The notes: generated by a model not told the origin, from the sequence alone. A stretch of DNA of 64,000 nucleotides from an uncultured Rhodocyclaceae bacterium (GCA_907163075.1 CAJQTY010000002.1:1-64000), one strand, 5' to 3'. Shown: positions 9,909 to 18,824, counted from the first letter of the stretch. Program-made: numbers and translations.

Positions 9909-10349
9909 CTATTTCATTACGAAATCGACCGTCCATGCATATGTAGTCAGGTTGGTAGAGGTAATGGTGGCGGTGCAGATCGCTCCGCCGCTAGCCGTCG
10001 CGGTCTTGTTCCATTTCGGGATTTTGTAGCCGCCGGGTTGCAGCGCATTGACGAAGGTTGTGCCGAACACGCATTCCTTGGAGCCGATTTTATAGCGGAC
10101 GTTTGCATAGTTGACGTCCGGGCTGATCAGGCTGGTGACGGTATAGACATCGTTGGTTCCGGCAGGTCTTTTTGTTGTCGGCTTGGGTGAAGCATTTGCA
10201 TAGGTGCTGGTTTCATTGCTGGTAACAATGGTGTAGGTTGCTTCTGCGGTAGCTTGGTTCTTGAAGGTAACCGTTACGGGCGGTCCTGCAATTGCTGCCG
10301 TGGCGGCAAAAATGGAGGTGGCGGCGAGCAACTTGGGCAACAATTTCAT
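9909..10349 (-). CDS. small secreted protein, unknown family (copy 1)
   Basis: A 146-residue protein with a clear signal peptide (about residues 1-21, ending AATAAIA before GPPVTVTFKN). The mature part is rich in Thr, Ser, Asn and Tyr and probably beta-stranded. It has a pair of cysteines, in KECVFG and GAICTA, that could form a disulfide. The start overlaps the stop of the upstream 277-aa gene, with an AAGGAG inside that gene, so the two are translationally coupled. I do not recognise the family. A frameshifted paralogue lies at 11279-11721. Confidence 0.75.
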   Translation of the reverse strand: MKLLPKLLAATSIFAATAAIAGPPVTVTFKNQATAEATYTIVTSNETSTYANASPKPTTKRPAGTNDVYTVTSLISPDVNYANVRYKIGSKECVFGTTFVNALQPGGYKIPKWNKTATASGGAICTATITSTNLTTYAWTVDFVMK

Positions 10350-11176
10350 GTATTACTCCTTACGGTTGGTGATTCAGTGATGTTTTTCTTTTGGAAAAGC
10401 TCGTCGGTTTGCAGCGGGCTTTGCGCGAATAGCATTTCGATCAGGTTCATGGGGTTTTCGCTTTTCCCCTCCGCCTGGTGCGTGCGATAGTTGAAATCCC
10501 GGCTTATTTTTGACTCCAGATCGCTGGCATAATCTTTTGGATATTGCGCTTGCTCGATCGTGGGCAGCTCCTTGAAGTGGTCAAGGACGGAGCTGAAGAA
10601 ATTGGTCATTTTCCCCGTCCGGTTATATTCATCCATGGCTTGGGCTGCGACTTTTACACGCCAAGCCTGTTCCCTATCATCCGATTCATAGTAAGCCGCT
10701 CTACGTTCATTGATGGTGTAGTTTCCGCTGTCGTCATAGATGATGTTGGACAGTTGTTCTCTCGACAGGCTACCAAAAGGGTTTTTCACCGATCTGCTGC
10801 CCCTGTCCGAGCTAGTGACGAATTCCGTTGCTTGCTTAGCTCTTGCTAACAACTCTGGATCGTCAGTCTTAGGAACCTCGTTGTTGTACTTGGCTTTGTT
10901 AGCTTGGTAGGCGTCACCAAGTATTTGATCTAGCAAAGAGTTCGCCTTGTCGGCCAATTCTGAACGGCTGAGCATTTTGTCCCGAGCCTCTGCGCGGCTG
11001 GCACTGTCCGCCAATTGGCTGGCTAGCGTGGAAATCGTCAGCGTGCCGCCGCCTTGGGTGCCTGATGCGCCCTGATTTTTCGAGGCGTCAGAAACAAGCT
11101 CGGTCGCCGAAGCCGCCTTGAACGCCACCGCATTGCCTGTTTGGGCAGTGGAATACGAACCAATAGAGCTGACCAT
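10346..11176 (-). CDS. hypothetical protein paired with secreted protein (copy 1)
   Basis: This 276-residue soluble protein of unknown family has no signal peptide or membrane helix. Its N-terminal ~50 residues are rich in Ser, Ala and Gly (ASKNQGASGTQGGGTLTIS). A helical region rich in Asp, Glu and Ala follows (RDKMLSRSELADKANSLLDQ), then a conserved C-terminal half (SSVLDHFKELPTIEQAQYP). GGAGG precedes ATG 11176 by 5 bases. The unstructured Ser/Gly-rich start is of the kind seen in proteins exported without a cleaved signal, but this is an inference. The gene is coupled to the small secreted-protein gene and has a full paralogue at 11718-12548. Confidence 0.75.
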   Translation of the reverse strand: MVSSIGSYSTAQTGNAVAFKAASATELVSDASKNQGASGTQGGGTLTISTLASQLADSASRAEARDKMLSRSELADKANSLLDQILGDAYQANKAKYNNEVPKTDDPELLARAKQATEFVTSSDRGSRSVKNPFGSLSREQLSNIIYDDSGNYTINERRAAYYESDDREQAWRVKVAAQAMDEYNRTGKMTNFFSSVLDHFKELPTIEQAQYPKDYASDLESKISRDFNYRTHQAEGKSENPMNLIEMLFAQSPLQTDELFQKKNITESPTVRSNT

Positions 11177-11230
11177 AACTGCCTCCGTGAGCCTGGAACC
11201 TGTGCGAAAAAACGAACCGGCCGTAATATG

Positions 11231-11260
11231 AAAAACCCGGCAAAAATCACCGGGCTTTTT
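11231..11260 (-). terminator. terminator of second gene pair
   Basis: CCCGG (11236-11240) pairs with CCGGG (11250-11254), extended by A/T pairs. Read leftward the stem ends in a T run, as expected for a rho-independent terminator of the leftward unit above it. Confidence 0.75.
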
Positions 11261-11278
11261 GGACGATGCTCAAATTGC

Positions 11279-11721
11279 CTATTTCATTACGAAATCGACC
11301 GTCCATGCATAGGTGGTCAGGTTGGTAGAGGTATGGTGGCGGTGCAGATCGCTCCGCCGCTAGCCGTTGCGGTCTTGTTCCATTGCGGGATTTTGTAGCC
11401 GCCGGGTTGCAGCGCATTGACGAAGGTTGTGCTGAACACGCAGGTCTTGGAACCGATTTTATAGCGGACGTTTGCATAGTTGACGTCCGGGCTGATCAGG
11501 CTGGTGACGGCGTAAGAGTTAGAGCCTAACTTCGAAACGGTCGTGGCCGGTTTTGGAGAGGCGTTGGCGTATGTGCTTGATTCGTTGCTGGTGACAATCG
11601 CATAAGTTGCATCTGTGGTGGTGTTGTTATTTTTGAAGGTCACCGTTACAGGTGGCCCCGCAATTGCAGCCGTGGCGGCGAAGATGGAGGTGGCGGCGAG
11701 CAGTTTTGGCAACAATTTCAT
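11279..11721 (-). pseudogene. small secreted protein copy 2, frameshifted near its end
   Basis: This is a paralogue of the secreted protein at 9909-10349, with the same signal peptide and a conserved mature domain. Near 11331 the sequence reads GGTATGG where the intact copy has GGTAATGG. The one-base loss diverts the last ~20 residues, so the unaltered frame stops at 11317 and loses the conserved ...TTYAWTVDFVMK end. The original stop would be at 11279. Either the gene has begun to decay or the base is a sequencing error. Confidence 0.7.
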
Positions 11722-12548
11722 GGATTACTCCTTACGGTTGGTGAGTCAGTGGCGTTTTTTGGCTCTTGGGGTAGTTCATTGGCTTGTTGCGGGCTTTGCT
11801 CGAATAGCATCTCGATCAAGCTCATGGGGTCTTTGCCTTTACCCTCTGCCTGGTGCGTGCGGTAGTTAAAGTCCAGATCAATCTTGGACTGTAGGTCACT
11901 GGCGTAATCTTTTGGATATTGCGCTTGCTCGATGGCAGGCAGTTCCTTGAAGTGGTCAAGTACGGCACTGAAAAAATTGGTCAGTTTCCCCGACTCGTTA
12001 TATTCCGCTATGGCTTGAGCTATTACCTTCTCGCGCCATGCTTCTTCCTGCTTGGATGATTCCATCCAAGCAGCGCGACGCTCATTGACTGTATAAATGC
12101 TACTATCATCATTGATGATATCTGATAACTGTGCACGCGATAGACCGGAAAAAGGATTTTTCTCATTCCCGGTATTACTGCTTCTATTAACAAACTCTGT
12201 GGCTTGCTTGGCCCTAGCCAACAATTCTGGATCGCTGGTCTTTGGAACTTCGCTGTCGTGTATTTTCTTGTTGGCTTGGTAAGAGTCTCCTGATATTTGA
12301 CCCAGAAGGTTTTTCGCCTTGTCAGCCAATTCCGAGCGGGTGAGTGTTTTATCCCGCTCTTCGGCACGGCTGGCGCTCGCGGCCAGTTGTCGGGCCAGCG
12401 TGGAAATCGTCAGCGTGCCGCCGCCTTGGGTGCCTGATGCGCCCTGATTTTTCGATGTGTCAGAAACCTGACCGGTCGCCGAGGCCGCCTTGAGGCTCGA
12501 CGTACCCCCTGTTTGGGCTGCGGAATACGAACCAACAGAGCTGATCAT
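11718..12548 (-). CDS. hypothetical protein paired with secreted protein (copy 2)
   Basis: This 276-residue paralogue of the 10346-11176 protein shares the Ser/Gly-rich N-terminus, the helical middle (SELADKAKNLLGQI) and the C-terminal HFKELPAIEQAQYPKDYASDL block. The Shine-Dalgarno GGAGG fits ATG 12548 better than ATG 12551. The stop overlaps the start of the small secreted gene. A perfect 7+7 palindrome lies 45 bases upstream. Function unknown; conservation of the pair after duplication argues that both genes were under selection. Confidence 0.75.
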   Translation of the reverse strand: MISSVGSYSAAQTGGTSSLKAASATGQVSDTSKNQGASGTQGGGTLTISTLARQLAASASRAEERDKTLTRSELADKAKNLLGQISGDSYQANKKIHDSEVPKTSDPELLARAKQATEFVNRSSNTGNEKNPFSGLSRAQLSDIINDDSSIYTVNERRAAWMESSKQEEAWREKVIAQAIAEYNESGKLTNFFSAVLDHFKELPAIEQAQYPKDYASDLQSKIDLDFNYRTHQAEGKGKDPMSLIEMLFEQSPQQANELPQEPKNATDSPTVRSNP

Positions 12549-12592
12549 CATTTCCTCCCCGTGAGCCTAGAATTTATGTATCCAGTCTTATC

Positions 12593-12607
12593 TTAGCATC
12601 ATGCTAA
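12593..12607. promoter_or_regulatory. palindrome upstream of the duplicated gene pair
   Basis: TTAGCAT-C-ATGCTAA is a perfect inverted repeat with a one-base centre. It lies just upstream of the leftward gene starting at 12548 and could be an operator. No regulator for it is visible. Confidence 0.4.
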
Positions 12608-12610
12608 AAA

Positions 12611-12737
12611 TGAACGGCAGATGTTTTCGCATCGAAACTCTCCGATGGACTGCGTTCCGCCCAAGGACGTGACCAAAAATCTCGACGTGTTCGTTCCAAC
12701 ACTATACCGCTGGGTGCCAGCCTCGGCGCATGCTTAA
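12611..12737 (+). pseudogene. remnant of a tnpR 3' end
   Basis: In one frame the sequence reads CVPPKDVTKNLDVFVPTLYRW then VPASAHA and a stop at 12735-12737. It aligns with the C-terminal helix-turn-helix of the resolvase at 2945-3502 (GVPPRDVAMNLGVSVPTLYRW then IPASGRV). A shared ACGGCAGATG at ~12610 marks where similarity begins. The stop lies inside the terminal inverted repeat. The remnant is close to but not identical with the intact tnpR, so it derives from a related resolvase. Confidence 0.75.
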
Positions 12738-12770
12738 CGTACTTTAAATTCCGTTTTCTGAGACGACCCC
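12733..12770 (-). repeat. terminal inverted repeat, Tn21 type (right end of first transposon)
   Basis: This 38-bp repeat matches the inverted repeats of the nested transposon at 51700 and 59444 except in a central block (TTTAAAGTACG in place of AAATAAAGCACG). It abuts interrupted tniA sequence. The five bases after it, TACCT, would be the target duplication; the partner copy is outside the window. Confidence 0.85.
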
Positions 12771-13841
12771 TACCTGACCCTCGCCATCGACGTGTTCACC
12801 CGCTGCGTGCTCGGCATGGTCGTCACGCTGGAAGCGCCGTCTGCCGTTTCGGTTGGCCTGTGCCTCGTGCATGTCGCCTGCGACAAGCGCCCTTGGCTGG
12901 AAGGACTGAACGTGGAAATGGATTGGCAGATGAGCGGCAAGCCCTTGCTGCTCTACCTAGACAACGCGGCCGAGTTCAAGAGCGAGGCCCTGCGCCGGGG
13001 TTGCGAGCAGCATGGCATCCGGCTGGACTATCGCCCGCTGGGACAGCCGCACTATGGCGGCATCGTGGAACGGATCATCGGCACGGCGATGCAGATGATT
13101 CACGACGAACTGCCGGGAACGACCTTCTCCAACCCTGACCAGCGCGGCGACTACGATTCCGAAAACAAGGCCGCCCTGACGCTGCGCGAGCTAGAGCGCT
13201 GGCTCACATTGGCGGTCGGCACCTACCACGGTTCGGTGCACAACGGCCTGCTCCAACCGCCGGCCGCGCGCTGGGCCGAGGCCGTGGCGCGTGTCGGCGT
13301 ACCGGCCGTCGTCACACGCGCTACTTCGTTCCTGGTCGATTTTCTGCCGATCCTCCGGCGCACGCTGACCCGCACCGGCTTTGTCATCGACCACATCCAC
13401 TACTACGCCGATGCGCTCAAGCCGTGGATTGCGCGGCGTGAACGCTGGCCGTCCTTTCTGATCCGGCGCGATCCGCGCGACATCAGCCGTATCTGGGTCC
13501 TGGAACCGGAGGGACAGCATTACCTGGAAATTCCCTACCGTACCTTGTCGCATCCGGCTGTCACCCTCTGGGAACAACGGCAGGCGCTGGCGAAACTGCG
13601 GCAGCAAGGGCGCGAACAGGTGGATGAGTCGGCGCTGTTCCGCATGATCGGCCAGATGCGTGAGATTGTGACCAGCGCGCAGAAGGCCACACGCAAGGCG
13701 CGGCGTGACGCGGATCGCCGCCAGCACCTCAAGACATCAGCTCGGCCGGACAAGCCCGTTCCGCCGGATACGGATATTGCCGACCCGCAGGCAGACAACT
13801 TGCCACCCGCCAAACCGTTCGACCAGATTGAGGAGTGGTAG
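12771..13841 (+). pseudogene. tniA: TniA transposase, 5' truncated
   Basis: The C-terminal ~356 residues of the DDE transposase of Tn5053/Tn402 elements remain; the usual length is ~559. The frame is open from the insertion point (YLTLAIDVFTRC). All three candidate catalytic residues are still present: Asp in LAIDVFTR, Asp in LLYLDNAAEF and Glu in GGIVERIIGTAM. The DNA-binding N-terminal ~200 residues are missing because the upstream transposon inserted there. It is therefore unlikely to be functional. Confidence 0.88.
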
Positions 13842-13843
13842 CC

Positions 13844-14753
13844 GTGGACGAATATCCCATCATCGACCTGTCCCACCTGCTGCCGGCGGCGCAGGGGCTG
13901 GCTCGGCTGCCGGCGGACGAGCGCGTCCAGCGCCTTCGCGCCGACCGCTGGATCGGCTATCCGCGCGCGGTCGAGGCGCTGAACCGGCTGGAAGCCCTTT
14001 ATGCGTGGCCAAACAAGCAACGCATGCCCAACCTGCTGCTGGTCGGCCCGACCAACAATGGCAAGTCGATGATCGTCGAGAAGTTCCGCCGCACCCACCC
14101 GGCCAGCGCCGACGCCGACCAGGAGCACATCCCAGGTGTTGGTCGTGCAGATGCCGTCCGAGCCGTCCGTGATCCGCTTCTACGTCGCGCTGCTCGCCGC
14201 GATGGGCGCGCCGCTGCGCCCACGCCCACGGTTGCCGGAAATGGAGCAACTGGCTCTGGCACTGCTGCGCAAGGTCGGCGTGCGCATGCTGGTGATCGAC
14301 GAGCTGCACAACGTGCTGGCCGGCAACAGCGTCAACCGCCGGGAATTCCTCAACCTGCTGCGCTTCCTCGGCAACGAACTGCGCATCCCGTTGGTTGGGG
14401 TAGGCACGCGCGACGCCTACCTAGCCATCCGCTCCGATGACCAGTTGGAAAATCGCTTCGAGCCGATGATGCTGCCGGTATGGGAGGCCAACGACGATTG
14501 CTGCTCACTGCTGGCCAGCTTCGCCGCTTCGCTCCCGCTGCGCCGGCCTTCCCCAATTGCCACGCTGGACATGGCTCGCTACCTGCTCACACGCAGCGAG
14601 GGCACCATAGGGGAACTGGCGCACTTGCTGATGGCGGCGGCCATCGTCGCCGTGGAGAGCGGCGAGGAAGCGATCAACCATCGCACGCTCAGCATGGCCG
14701 ACTACACCGGCCCCAGCGAGCGGCGACGACAGTTCGAGCGGGAACTAATGTGA
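13844..14753 (+). pseudogene. tniB: TniB ATPase, frameshifted
   Basis: TniB is the AAA+ ATP-binding helper that selects targets for TniA. It starts at GTG 13844, three bases after the tniA stop. Walker A is visible (LLLVGPTNNGKS), and Walker B (MLVIDELHN) follows after a frame change. The break near 14130 is an extra G: CCAGGTGTTGG where the expected codons give IPVLVVQMPSEPSV. One base restores a protein of ~302 residues, the family length, so sequencing error is possible. Confidence 0.82.
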
Positions 14754-15184
14754 AGCCCGCGCCGCGCTGGCCGCTGCATCCCGCTCCGAAAGAAGGCGAG
14801 GCGCTGTCCTCATGGCTCAACCGCGTGGCCCTTTGCTATCACATGGAACTGCCCGAGCTGCTGGAGCACGATCTTGGCCACAGCCAGGTCGATGACCTGG
14901 ACACCGCGCCACCACTGTCGCTGCTGGCGATGCTTTCCCAGCGGAGCGGGATCGATCCGGACCGGCTGCGCAGCATGAGTTTCGCCGGCTGGGTGCCTTG
15001 GCTACTGGATAGTCTTGATGACCAGATTCCAGACGCATTGGAAACCTATGCATTTCAGCTCTCGGTACTGCTGCCAAAACTCCACCGTAAGAAGCGATCC
15101 ATCACGAGGTGGCGTGCCTGGCTACCCAGCCAGCCGATAGAGGGTCGGCCGGGATTACGGAAATTTTGGCAGAAAATACTGTAA
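14750..15184 (+). pseudogene. tniQ: TniQ, 3' truncated by transposon insertion
   Basis: The N-terminal ~130 residues of TniQ (family length ~400) read from GTG 14750, overlapping the tniB stop. Typical TniQ sequence (PLHPAPKEGEALSSWLNR) is present. From 15142 the frame enters the terminal repeat of the next transposon and ends at 15184 with non-native residues. The gene is inactivated. Confidence 0.85.
15142..15175 (+). repeat. left terminal inverted repeat of the Tn4651-like element
   Basis: The repeat starts GGGTCGGCCGGGATTACGGA and is identical over 34 bases to the reverse complement of 62009-62042. The tnpA stop lies 18 bases inside. Confidence 0.9.
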
Positions 15185-15193
15185 CCACATGAG

Positions 15194-18166
15194 TCAAAAG
15201 GTAAAAGCAATTCTATAATCTAACGGTTCTGTTGCTCTTTCGAGATTCAGCGGATATTCCCCGAAGCGATTGATGTGCGCACGCCGGTATGGCGCTATAC
15301 CTCGCAGTATTTCCTCCGTCAGCACGTACCCCTTCCCCTGCAACCGTTTCAGAACTTTTGACATGGTGTGGACGTTATGCAGGATCACCATGTTGGCCAC
15401 CAGTTGGTTGTACTTGATCACCTTGCGTTGCTCGTGGCGAATGTTCTCGGCGATGATTCCATCTCCGCCGAAGAACAGCCACTTCACGAAATCGTTGAAC
15501 TCTTCGCTCTTGTTCGTAGCGGCATTGATTGTCTTGCGCAATTCAGCGTCATTTATGTACTTCAGAAGGAACATCGTGCGCACCGCCCTTCCAAGTTCCC
15601 GGAATGCGTAATACAGCCGGTTCTTGCGGCTGGCGGTGCCAAGGCGACGCAGGATGGTAGACGGTGCAATCTTGCCGGCCTTAATGGAAATGACAACGCG
15701 CAACATGTCTTTCAGGTGGCGCGCGATCAGCGACCAGTCGATGTTGCCGCGGAACAAACTGCCGATGTGCTCAAAGTGATCTCCGCGGTCGCCTCGGAAA
15801 AACACCAGATCTTTGATGTTCCGAATTCTGGGCATCAAATTGATGCCCAAGAGATGCGCCAGAGCAAAAACGGGCGTGCTCTGGGCTTGCGTGTCGCCAT
15901 GCAACGTATCTGGTTGAATGTCCGACTGGTTGTAAATCAGCCCGTCCAGGATGTAGACGGCTTCATAAACGCCACATGGGATGAAATGGCTGAACAACGC
16001 AATGTACTTGTCCGACACATGGTAATAGCCAATTCCGCCGTAGCCGCCGTAGCGGATGTGATACTCGGAAAGCAGGTTTTGCTCGAAGACGTTCCATTTC
16101 GTGCCGTCTGCCGAGGCGCTCTTGCCGCTTCCCCAGTACCGCGGCAATGCGAAGCGATTGTAGGCGTTGACCACCTTGACGATGGCCTTGTCCAAACGCT
16201 GCTCGGTGACGTGCTTGAGGTTTAGCCATGCAACCTGCTTTCGACTGAGCCCTTTCACTGAGCGCGCCGTTTGCACCGGCCCGAGGTTGCATCCGTAGCA
16301 AAACAACGTGGTGATGAAACGCTTTCGTGGATCGTCAATCTTGGCTTCAAATCCTGAGAGCGGCCCGAAGAATTTGTGTAGATCCAGCCACTTCTCCGTT
16401 TCCGTCAGGACGTCCAGGATGCTGGCTTCGCTCATTTCCGAGGTAATCGCTTGATCGATCGTATCGATGCCCTCTGGCGGCTTCGGACGCTCCGGACGTC
16501 GGATCACGATACCGGTTTGATCCAAATCGACATAGCCGTTATCCGGGAAGCGCTGGTCGACCAACCGAGCCAGGCTGCGCAGCTGCTCCTTCAGTTCCGC
16601 CACAAAGGCCTCAGGGTCAACAGGCAGGCCCACCATGTCACCATAGGCCTGAATCTCGTTTTCGTACTCGTCCCACGACACCAGGTGGCTGCGATAATCA
16701 TCATATTCGCCGCTGTGTTCCACGTACAGGTCGCCGGACTTCAATTCGTCCATGACCGCGCTGAACACGGCTAGCTCAAAGTATTTACGATGAAAATGTG
16801 GCTCGGAATCGTTCTGCCGCTTGCCGAAGACCAAGCTGTGCCACTTGTCAGGCATCCATTCGAGATTCAGATTCTCGATTCCAGACTCGGCGCACGGCAG
16901 TTGTGCTCGATGGCTTGTTCGGTATTTCCGGATGAACGAAATCGCGTCGAGCAAGCTGCTGTCCTGTGAGCTGGAGCACAAGCTAAGTGCTTCCAGACAT
17001 TTGAAGAGTAAGCTGCGTTTTGAGCCGTAGCTGCTCAACATGAAGGGATAGTAGTTGTTACCGGCGAAGGCCATATGCTCATCGCACTGATTGATCCATC
17101 TTTCGTAGTCCCCGTGCAGGGACTCATCGACACGCGCGAGCTTTTGATCCCCGCTTCCGTCCTCGTTCAGGACGCTCAGCACCTCTCTAAATTGCCCGAT
17201 CAACCGTTCCGTTTGCTCAGCGTGCTGCAGGTGGTACTGGCGCAGCCTTTCGTCGGCCGTATTGTGAAGGTTGCGTAAGGACTTGATGAAGATGTCGGCA
17301 ATGTCGTCCATCGCCTTTTCCAGTTGCGTCTGGATCAGCAGCACCGCCAGTGTGTAACGCTTCAACGGTTTCATGGCGCGCATTTCAGCGAGATCCAAGG
17401 CGCGGGCCTCCAGTGTCATTTGCTCGCGCTTGGTGGCCGCAATCTGCTGAGTGCTCGGCAGTCCTCGCGCCGTTTCCGTGATCTGATCGACGTGCTGAAG
17501 GAAATCAGTCACCTCCCGCACGTTGGGCTGCTTGGGCTCTCGCTTAAGACCATCCCAAATACTGCGCCCTTGTTGCGAAGAAAGTATCGCATCGAGCCGC
17601 TCAATGGCGCCTTTGTCCAACGCGCCGCCAACACTTCTGTATATCTGTTCGTTGACGGTATTTCGGCAGCGGCGTGCCAAGCGAAACAGGATCGTAAACC
17701 CGGGCAACTCGTACTTGCGCTGCACCAGCTCCTCGATCAGAACGTTGATGATGTCGGGCAACTCCTGCTTGGTGCGCGCGGCATGGGTTGCTGCGCTCTC
17801 CAGCCACTTTTCCGCTTTTTGATCGACCAGCTGTAAGCCAAGATATGCGCGCAGGCGTTGATGCTGCAGCGCTCTTGTTCCCGATTGATCGTATTGGGTG
17901 ATCGCCCGCTTCGCCGGCTTGCGTAAATTCGCCTGGCTGCAAATATGCTCGATGATCTCATCGGGCACCGAAGCCAGGGGCACGAAGTAACCGAGCCGCT
18001 GCAGCAGCTTCAGTTTGACCAACATGAAGGTTCTCGGCCCGACCTGGCGGTACAGATTGAAAACGTAATCGATTTCGGCAGATGATGGCGTGTAGACAGC
18101 TGTCAGTTCTTCGAGGCTATATTCTGTCTTCAGGCGCGGATACGCCGTTTCATGGATGGCGGTCAT
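15194..18166 (-). CDS. tnpA: Tn3-family transposase TnpA, Tn4651-like
   Basis: This 990-residue DDE transposase reads toward the left terminal repeat. The N-terminal region (EELTAVYTPSSAEIDYVFNLYRQ) and the C-terminal catalytic domain are typical of the longer Tn3-family transposases. Candidate catalytic residues are Asp in SADGTKWNVF, Asp in VYILDGLIYN and Glu in IRHEQRKVIKYNQ. It is only distantly related to the two Tn21-type TnpAs in this window. The frame is uninterrupted, so the element may still be mobile. Confidence 0.93.
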   Translation of the reverse strand: MTAIHETAYPRLKTEYSLEELTAVYTPSSAEIDYVFNLYRQVGPRTFMLVKLKLLQRLGYFVPLASVPDEIIEHICSQANLRKPAKRAITQYDQSGTRALQHQRLRAYLGLQLVDQKAEKWLESAATHAARTKQELPDIINVLIEELVQRKYELPGFTILFRLARRCRNTVNEQIYRSVGGALDKGAIERLDAILSSQQGRSIWDGLKREPKQPNVREVTDFLQHVDQITETARGLPSTQQIAATKREQMTLEARALDLAEMRAMKPLKRYTLAVLLIQTQLEKAMDDIADIFIKSLRNLHNTADERLRQYHLQHAEQTERLIGQFREVLSVLNEDGSGDQKLARVDESLHGDYERWINQCDEHMAFAGNNYYPFMLSSYGSKRSLLFKCLEALSLCSSSQDSSLLDAISFIRKYRTSHRAQLPCAESGIENLNLEWMPDKWHSLVFGKRQNDSEPHFHRKYFELAVFSAVMDELKSGDLYVEHSGEYDDYRSHLVSWDEYENEIQAYGDMVGLPVDPEAFVAELKEQLRSLARLVDQRFPDNGYVDLDQTGIVIRRPERPKPPEGIDTIDQAITSEMSEASILDVLTETEKWLDLHKFFGPLSGFEAKIDDPRKRFITTLFCYGCNLGPVQTARSVKGLSRKQVAWLNLKHVTEQRLDKAIVKVVNAYNRFALPRYWGSGKSASADGTKWNVFEQNLLSEYHIRYGGYGGIGYYHVSDKYIALFSHFIPCGVYEAVYILDGLIYNQSDIQPDTLHGDTQAQSTPVFALAHLLGINLMPRIRNIKDLVFFRGDRGDHFEHIGSLFRGNIDWSLIARHLKDMLRVVISIKAGKIAPSTILRRLGTASRKNRLYYAFRELGRAVRTMFLLKYINDAELRKTINAATNKSEEFNDFVKWLFFGGDGIIAENIRHEQRKVIKYNQLVANMVILHNVHTMSKVLKRLQGKGYVLTEEILRGIAPYRRAHINRFGEYPLNLERATEPLDYRIAFTF

Positions 18167-18332
18167 GCTGAGCGACCTTCGCCGCTAGGATTCTCTGATC
18201 GTCCTTGTTGTCGCCGGCGCCGGTTCGTTCTCGCCCAGACGCTTGTTCACTGGATCATAAGGACAGGAAGTTATTCGCGTTGCCGCCCAGGTCGCGATGT
18301 CGGTGCCGGAACACCGACATCGAGGACGACGC

Positions 18333-18815
18333 TCAAGCGGCCTTTTTGTTGAACGGTAACTGGAGTTCCTCGACGTCGTACGTAAAATCCAAGGGCATCT
18401 GGATCAGTTTTTGTGTCGGATGCTTGCCGTTATAGACATCAACATCGGTTTTCAACTGGAAGCAGTCGCCGACGATCTGCTGCCGCCGCTGGGAGAAGGA
18501 GCGCACGAAGTGTTCCCGTGGCGCTCGGTCGTCGTCAATATCCGCCCACAGTGACATGTTCTTGTTTCCCTGCTTGGAGCGCACCGCATGCTTGGCTCGG
18601 TATCGCTGGCCGAGCGCATCGGTGCGGTACTCCTCGCGAAGCACCTGCGCGATATCGACTGCAATAACGTCGATCACCGTCTTCAGGCTCGGCTTGTGTA
18701 GTCCGTGGTGGTAGGCCCAGGCAGCCACGGCGTGGGGATCGATCAGGCCGTCGTCGCCGACCTCCGTCTGGTAACGTTCGAGGTAGTCCTTCACTTGATT
18801 GGCGTACGCAGTCAT
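18333..18815 (-). CDS. conserved hypothetical protein downstream of HigA-ImmA
   Basis: A 160-residue soluble protein. A strong GGGGGAG precedes ATG 18815, and the gene starts only 9 bases after the antitoxin stop, so it is the third gene of the higB-higA operon. The N-terminal part (DPHAVAAWAYHHGLHKPSLKTVIDVI) looks helical, with a possible winged-helix character. The C-terminal part is basic (KHAVRSKQGNKNM) and then mixed. I do not recognise the family. Its place in a toxin-antitoxin operon suggests a regulator or helper, which is an inference. Confidence 0.7.
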   Translation of the reverse strand: MTAYANQVKDYLERYQTEVGDDGLIDPHAVAAWAYHHGLHKPSLKTVIDVIAVDIAQVLREEYRTDALGQRYRAKHAVRSKQGNKNMSLWADIDDDRAPREHFVRSFSQRRQQIVGDCFQLKTDVDVYNGKHPTQKLIQMPLDFTYDVEELQLPFNKKAA

Positions 18816-18824
18816 TGCTCCCCC

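Larger units (their letters stand above)
9905..12551 (-). repeat. tandem duplication of a two-gene unit
   Basis: Two copies of a ~1.3-1.4 kb unit lie head to tail: 9909-11176 and 11279-12548. Each has a ~277-aa gene whose stop overlaps (ATGA) the start of a small secreted-protein gene, followed by a similar G+C-rich hairpin. The large proteins share long blocks such as NQGASGTQGGGTLTIS and HFKELP.IEQAQYPKDYASDL; the small proteins share the whole signal peptide. The copies have clearly diverged, so the duplication is not recent. Confidence 0.85.
1..12770. mobile_element. Tn21-subgroup Tn3-family transposon (left end outside window)
   Basis: The element contains tnpA (leftward, running off the window), a HEPN/MNT pair, tnpR, a cargo of exporter and secreted-protein genes, and a 38-bp terminal inverted repeat at 12733-12770. 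The repeat is of the Tn21 type (it reads GGGGTCGTCTCAGAAAACGG inward). The last base of the repeat abuts tniA sequence that is open in frame from 12771, so this transposon inserted into a tniA gene. The left repeat and target duplication are not visible. Confidence 0.85.
12771..15141 (+). mobile_element. remnant of a Tn5053/Tn402-type tni module
   Basis: tniA, tniB and tniQ appear in the canonical order. The 5' end of tniA is cut by the Tn21-type repeat at 12770, and tniQ is cut by the Tn4651-like repeat at 15142. The tniR resolvase and both 25-bp ends of the original element are absent from the window. Confidence 0.88.

Noticed and set aside
9905-12551. long direct repeats considered as CRISPR or IS
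   Set aside because: The repeats are two diverged copies of a coding unit, with no short regular repeats, spacers, terminal inverted repeats or transposase.
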